Assembly: GCA_021781075.1 (NCBI GenBank) | Contig: JAJXXN010000100.1 | Coordinates: 1-16,755 of the forward strand | Direction: 5' to 3' | Source: Acidobacteriota bacterium | Lineage (GTDB): Bacteria > Acidobacteriota > Terriglobia > Terriglobales > Acidobacteriaceae | DNA: 16,755 bases | Part shown: positions 13,086 to 16,755 of the stretch, in pieces | Numbering within the stretch: position 1 is the first letter of the stretch | Layout of the letters: the number at the start of each line of letters is the position of its first letter | Notes under the pieces: model-generated | Databases searched by the model: none | Told to the model about the DNA's origin: nothing | Seen by the model: the letters and a program-made list of their open reading frames with translations, nothing else | Position numbers and translations under genes: made by a program

Positions 13086-14549
13086 ATGTTGAAGCAAGTG
13101 GAATTGATTGGACAGCCCGGTGGCTTGGAGCCGCGTGAATCAAAATACAACAGGTTGAATTGGAAGAGAAACCTGCTTTGCCTGGCCGCTTGGGCGGGGG
13201 TACTGCTGTTTGCCGCGGTTGTGGCCATTGCGCAGCAACCCGCAAGCGGCGGCGCGGGAGCAACGCCGCCGACAGCGCCGACAGTGGCGCAACAACCGTC
13301 CGACAGCCAGATTGAGGCGGATGTGGTCAAGGCGCTCGACAGTTCCCAGACCCTGAAGAATGAGCCAATCAACGCGGCGACCACCGAGGGGCAGGTGACG
13401 ATTTTTGGCACGGTTACAAGCGAGTCCGCCCATGAGTTGGCCTTGCTTCTGGTATCAAAGGTCAATGGCGTGGTGAAGGTTACGGACCACTTGAAGGTTG
13501 CAGGATCGTTGCAAAACGCGCAGGTGCCTGCGCCGGCTGCTGTCACGACGCAGGGCGCGTCAGTTCCCTCGCCGACTGAGGGGGCGCAGCCCCCGCAGGT
13601 TCAGTTGCCGCCGAGTGACCGCCAGCAGGCGGAGCAGGGCGTGGCAACGCCCACAGTGGAGAACCCGCAAATGCCAGGCAACAGCGCGCAGCCAACAGCC
13701 CAGCAGACTGCGCAGGCTGGCCGCCCGGTTTATCAGCCGGGGACATCCCATCCAAATGGGCTGACGCCACCGCAGTATGGGCAGGCGCAGAGTGCGGCTC
13801 CGCCTCAGTACGGGCAACCGCAGCCGCCGGCGGCCAATTACGATGCAGCCCCAATCACGATTCCACAGGGGACGCTGGTGCAACTGCGCACCGCCGATGC
13901 GCTGGACTCAAAACACGCGCAAGACGGGACGGTGTTTGAGATGACCGTCATCCGCGATGTGCGTGTAGGCGGCAAGGTCGCAATCCCGCGTGGCGCCACC
14001 GTGCATGGCATGGTGGTGGAAAGCAGGCAATCGGGCCAACTGGGCGGCGCGCCGGTGCTGGCGCTCGAGATGCAAACCCTCGATCTCGGTGGGCAAAGTT
14101 ACCCCTTCGCCTCCGATGCATTCAAGGTGCGGGGGCCGAGCAAGACTGGTTACTCGGCAACAAACATCCTGGGTGGCGCCGGGTTGGGCACGCTGATTGG
14201 CGCAATGGTCGGGCGCGGCCCCGGCGCGGCCGTGGGTGCGATTGTTGGCGCTGGCACGGGTACGGCGATTTCGGCATCCACGCCCGGGCCGCGGGCTTGG
14301 ATTCCTGCTGAGGCGCTGGTCACCTTCCACCTTGAGCAGCCTGTGACGGTGACCCCGGTGTCGCCACAAGAGGCGCAGCGGCTTGGGCAGGGATTATTCC
14401 AGGGCGGTCCGAACTTGAACCGCCGCGGGGCGGGGTTTTACGCAGGGGCGCCTTACCCGGCGCCGACACCCTACCCGTATCCCTACATGGCGCCGATGCC
14501 CTTTTATCACCCGTATTACATGATGGGCGGCTATTACTACTGGCGTTGA
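13086..14549 (+). CDS. Exported BON-domain and glycine-zipper envelope protein
   Basis: This 487-aa protein has, in order: a basic N-terminus and one hydrophobic segment (about 28-49, signal or anchor); a BON domain (about 73-138, with VTIFGTV and VNGVVKVTDHL) of the kind thought to bind membranes; a Pro/Gln-rich linker (about 145-255) with PPQYGQ twice (228-233, 239-244); a beta-rich domain (255-345, ITIPQGTLVQLRTADALDS...AIPRGATVHG) that recalls VirB10/TrbI-like folds; a glycine zipper (359-397); and a Tyr/Pro/Met-rich tail ending GGYYYWR. The start at ATG 13086 has GAGG 5 nt upstream; an in-frame GTG at 13011 is less likely. The layout suggests a periplasmic protein spanning towards the outer membrane. 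It is flanked by pgi and a foldase gene, and has an ECF-like promoter. The exact role is unknown. Confidence 0.82.
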   Translation: MLKQVELIGQPGGLEPRESKYNRLNWKRNLLCLAAWAGVLLFAAVVAIAQQPASGGAGATPPTAPTVAQQPSDSQIEADVVKALDSSQTLKNEPINAATTEGQVTIFGTVTSESAHELALLLVSKVNGVVKVTDHLKVAGSLQNAQVPAPAAVTTQGASVPSPTEGAQPPQVQLPPSDRQQAEQGVATPTVENPQMPGNSAQPTAQQTAQAGRPVYQPGTSHPNGLTPPQYGQAQSAAPPQYGQPQPPAANYDAAPITIPQGTLVQLRTADALDSKHAQDGTVFEMTVIRDVRVGGKVAIPRGATVHGMVVESRQSGQLGGAPVLALEMQTLDLGGQSYPFASDAFKVRGPSKTGYSATNILGGAGLGTLIGAMVGRGPGAAVGAIVGAGTGTAISASTPGPRAWIPAEALVTFHLEQPVTVTPVSPQEAQRLGQGLFQGGPNLNRRGAGFYAGAPYPAPTPYPYPYMAPMPFYHPYYMMGGYYYWR

Positions 14550-14800
14550 GGCCGGGTCAGTTAAGCCGGATTTTGAACGGGCGCTGCTGTCAAGGTGGCG
14601 CCCATCGCATTCAACCACCTGCAAGGTTTCCTTTGATTTATAATCAATCGAGTTGGTTGCGGTAAACCGCAACCGCGAGAATCGCGCGTCTTCAAGCGTC
14701 GGCGCCCTCCGCCTTTCCTGCTCACACCGCCAACGGTTTCGAGTAGCTTCACGGGGAGTCCCTGCGACCGGTGTGAAGAGCAGAAGGCTTAGAGAAATCA
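14550..14800 (+). promoter_or_regulatory. Structured leader of the PpiD-like gene, with -10-like element
   Basis: No gene is seen in this 251-bp gap. TATAAT at 14639-14644 is a perfect -10 hexamer, but no good -35 stands at 16-18 bp. Just after it comes a perfect 9-pair hairpin GGTTGCGGT/ACCGCAACC (14655-14663 with 14666-14674), then CGCGA-GAA-TCGCG (14674-14686). A long interrupted stem follows: GCCTT (14711-14715), CTGCTC (14718-14723) and ACACCG (14724-14729) pair with CGGTGT (14769-14774), GAGCAG (14778-14783) and AAGGC (14784-14788), ending 12 nt before the ATG. CTTCAC (14747-14752) can instead pair with GTGAAG (14773-14778), which excludes the inner part of the long stem. An earlier hairpin GGGCGC/GCGCCC (14579-14584 with 14598-14603), without T tract, may close the BON transcript. 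I do not recognise a known riboswitch or 6S RNA. Confidence 0.5.
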
Positions 14801-16755
14801 ATGATCCGTTTTCTTCAGCAAGACAGCCGTTTCACCAAGGCGCTGTTCATCGTCATCATCGGCTTTGCCTCCGTCTCGATGGTTGTGTACCTGATTCCCG
14901 GCCTGATGAGCACGGGTGGGGTATCGAGCGATGCGTTCGCGGTGGTTTATCCGCACTGGTACAGCCGCCTGCTCTCCTCCGGGGAAAAGATCAGCAACCA
15001 GAGCGTGCAGCAAATGGTGAGCATGCAGTTGCAACGGCAAAACCCGGAGTACGCCGGCAACCCGTTCATCGTGAAGTTGTACACCGAGCGCGTGGGCCAG
15101 CAGATGGTGCAACAGCAGGTGGAGTTGATCGAGGCGCGCCGCCTCGGTTTGACGGTCACCAAGGACGATGTGGCGGCGTTTTTGCACAAGGGGCAGTTCG
15201 GCCAGTTCATCTTCCCCAAGGGCAATTACATTGGCGATGAGCAATACGCGGCGCTCATCGACCAGTACTTCCATCTTTCTGTGGGCGACTTTGAATCGCA
15301 GTTGCGCGACCAGATACTGGACGAGCGCCTGCGCTCGCTGGTGACGGCGGACGTGACGGTGAGCGACGACGAAGTGCGCGACCTGTACCGCAAGCAGAAC
15401 ATCAAGATCAAGTTTGATTACGCGGTGCTCAACGGCGATGACCTGAGCAAGGGCATCAACCCGACTGATGCCGAGCTGCAGGCGTACTTCACGAAGAATG
15501 CGGCGCGGTATGCCAATGCGCTTCCCGAGACGCGCGCCATCTCCTATTTCGCCTTTACCATCGACCAGCTTCCCGGCGGGTTGCCGAAGGTTGGCGACCA
15601 GGAGGTGCAGCAGTACTACAACCAGCACAAGGCGGAGTACCAGGTCCCCGAGCAGGCCCGCGCGCGGCACATTTTGATCAAGGTTCCAGCGGGCGCCGAT
15701 GCCAAGGCCGACGCGGCCGCCAAAGCCAAGGCGGAAAGCATCCTCAAGCAGATCAAGCCCGACGGCAGCAACTTCGCCGAGCTGGCGAAAAAGTACTCGG
15801 ACGACCCCGGCAGCAAGGACGCGGGCGGCGAGTTGGGCTTTGCCAAGCGCGGGATGATGGTGAAGGAGTTCGACAACGCGATCTTCACGCAGAAAATTGG
15901 CGAGCTGGCGATTGTGAAAACCCAGTTCGGCTACCACATTGTGCAGGTGGAAGAGCGGCAGACGGCGCACGCGCAAAGCCTTGCCGAGGTTCAGCCGACG
16001 ATCCAGATCACGCTGATGCGGCAGAAGGTGGCGCAGGCGGAGGAGAACTACGCAAAAACGTTGGCCGCGGAGGCGCAGAAGAACGGCCTGGCAAAGACCG
16101 CACAGGCGCACGGGCTGGCACTGATGACGACCGATCCGTTGGCGGCGCGTGGGGTGATTGCGGCATTGCCGAACAGCGCGCAGATCATGTCCAAGGCCTT
16201 CGCGGCCAAGCAGGGCGACGCGCCTGAGTACGCGGAGACGGGCGAGGGCTATGCAATCTTCCAGGTTGCGAGGATTGTCCCTGCGCACGCACCTGATTTC
16301 AATTCGTACAAGGACCACGTTCTTGCCGACTATCGCGCGGACAAGCTGCCGACGCTGCTTTCGGAAAAGGCGACGGAGCTGATCAACAAGGCTCGCGCGG
16401 AAAAGGACCTGAACAAGGCGGCCAAGGAAGTGGGCGCGACGGTGAAGACGAGCGACCTGGTGGGTGAATCAGCGCAGGTTCCCGACATGGGCCCTGTGAG
16501 CCAGGACTTGTTCAACCTGAACGTGGGCGACCTCTCCGCGCCCATCACCACGCAGCGCAACACAATTGTGGCCAAGCTGGTGGACAAGCAGATTCCAACG
16601 GCCGAGGAGATCAACAAGAACCTTGACCAGACCCGCGAGCAGATTCTGGAGCAGAGGCGCAGCGAGGTCTACGGCGTGTTCATCAACACGCTGATGGACA
16701 GGTACAAGAAAGAGAAGCGCATCGTGTATGGCGCGCAGGCGCAGGACGACAGCAC
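14801..16755 (+). CDS. ppiD: Membrane-anchored parvulin-type peptidyl-prolyl isomerase, PpiD/SurA type (runs off right edge)
   Basis: The first 651 residues are present; the frame is still open at the window end. A short cytoplasmic N-terminus and one membrane helix (about 13-33) anchor it in the inner membrane with the bulk in the periplasm. A SurA-N/PpiD-type chaperone region follows (about 61-250). The parvulin PPIase domain is at about 286-386: RARHILIKV, FAELAKKYSDDPGSKDAGGELGF, FGYHIVQVEE. A helical C-terminal region (400-651) includes a second stretch, VSQDLFNLNVGDLSAPI, that looks like a degenerate rotamase element. It should help fold exported and outer-membrane proteins such as the barrel protein nearby. 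The ATG at 14801 has only a weak AGAGAA upstream, and the leader before it is strongly structured. Confidence 0.92.
   Translation, partial: MIRFLQQDSRFTKALFIVIIGFASVSMVVYLIPGLMSTGGVSSDAFAVVYPHWYSRLLSSGEKISNQSVQQMVSMQLQRQNPEYAGNPFIVKLYTERVGQQMVQQQVELIEARRLGLTVTKDDVAAFLHKGQFGQFIFPKGNYIGDEQYAALIDQYFHLSVGDFESQLRDQILDERLRSLVTADVTVSDDEVRDLYRKQNIKIKFDYAVLNGDDLSKGINPTDAELQAYFTKNAARYANALPETRAISYFAFTIDQLPGGLPKVGDQEVQQYYNQHKAEYQVPEQARARHILIKVPAGADAKADAAAKAKAESILKQIKPDGSNFAELAKKYSDDPGSKDAGGELGFAKRGMMVKEFDNAIFTQKIGELAIVKTQFGYHIVQVEERQTAHAQSLAEVQPTIQITLMRQKVAQAEENYAKTLAAEAQKNGLAKTAQAHGLALMTTDPLAARGVIAALPNSAQIMSKAFAAKQGDAPEYAETGEGYAIFQVARIVPAHAPDFNSYKDHVLADYRADKLPTLLSEKATELINKARAEKDLNKAAKEVGATVKTSDLVGESAQVPDMGPVSQDLFNLNVGDLSAPITTQRNTIVAKLVDKQIPTAEEINKNLDQTREQILEQRRSEVYGVFINTLMDRYKKEKRIVYGAQAQDDS

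Noticed and set aside
13738..13850. Possible repeat array in the BON gene linker
   Set aside because: Only two PPQYGQ copies are present within a low-complexity Pro/Gln linker; this is not a tandem array.
14707..14794. 6S RNA, SRP RNA or tRNA in the ppiD leader
   Set aside because: A long closing stem and the string CTGCGAC recalled 6S RNA, but the order of elements does not match, and no tRNA cloverleaf or SRP tetraloop motif is present.
14798..16318. 506-codon open frame on the minus strand opposite the PpiD-like gene
   Set aside because: It is rich in Arg, Leu, Val and His in the pattern produced by reading a GC-rich gene backwards. It has no recognisable domain, and the plus-strand frame has clear family motifs throughout.

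Overview
The window is a GC-rich bacterial chromosome segment that most resembles an Acidobacteriota genome of the Terriglobia type. I base this on recognised protein features rather than a search. The ClpC N-terminus, the PpiD-like foldase anchor and the glucose-6-phosphate isomerase of the transaldolase-fusion type all look acidobacterial to me. The envelope theme (outer-membrane barrel, LolD, SurA/PpiD-type foldase) says it is diderm. I see no rRNA, tRNA, CRISPR array, transposase or phage gene.

Left half (about 1-7114), all on the minus strand. Reading in transcription order: ugd (UDP-glucose dehydrogenase) and uxs (UDP-glucuronate decarboxylase), 21 bp apart, give UDP-glucose -> UDP-glucuronate -> UDP-xylose. 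Two small unknown genes follow (67 aa soluble, 80 aa with two membrane segments), tightly coupled to an exported VOC/glyoxalase-fold protein. Next come an exported Asp-box (BNR-like) repeat protein, a LolD-type ABC ATPase without its permease, and the N-terminal 397 residues of ClpC, which runs off the left edge.

Right half (about 7480-16755), all on the plus strand. A small outer-membrane beta-barrel protein ends in a strong intrinsic terminator. Then come a WecG/TagA/CpsF glycosyltransferase, gmd and fcl (GDP-mannose -> GDP-L-fucose; stop and start overlap), pgi, an exported BON-domain/glycine-zipper protein with a Tyr/Pro-rich tail, and a membrane-anchored parvulin-type foldase (PpiD/SurA type) that runs off the right edge.

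Working together: the two blocks diverge from the 365-bp gap at 7115-7479. They supply activated sugars (UDP-GlcA, UDP-Xyl, GDP-Fuc) and one glycosyltransferase, which fits synthesis of an exopolysaccharide or surface glycan. pgi sits at the fructose-6-P/glucose-6-P branch that feeds both sugar routes. The flanking genes are envelope biogenesis and protein quality control.

I did not find a clear new multi-gene system. The most unusual signals are non-coding: a structured leader before the PpiD-like gene with two mutually exclusive folds, an ECF-sigma-like promoter before the BON gene, a structured clpC leader holding a possible tiny ORF, and a set of genes with a -10-like hexamer 9-14 nt from the ATG and no ribosome binding site.
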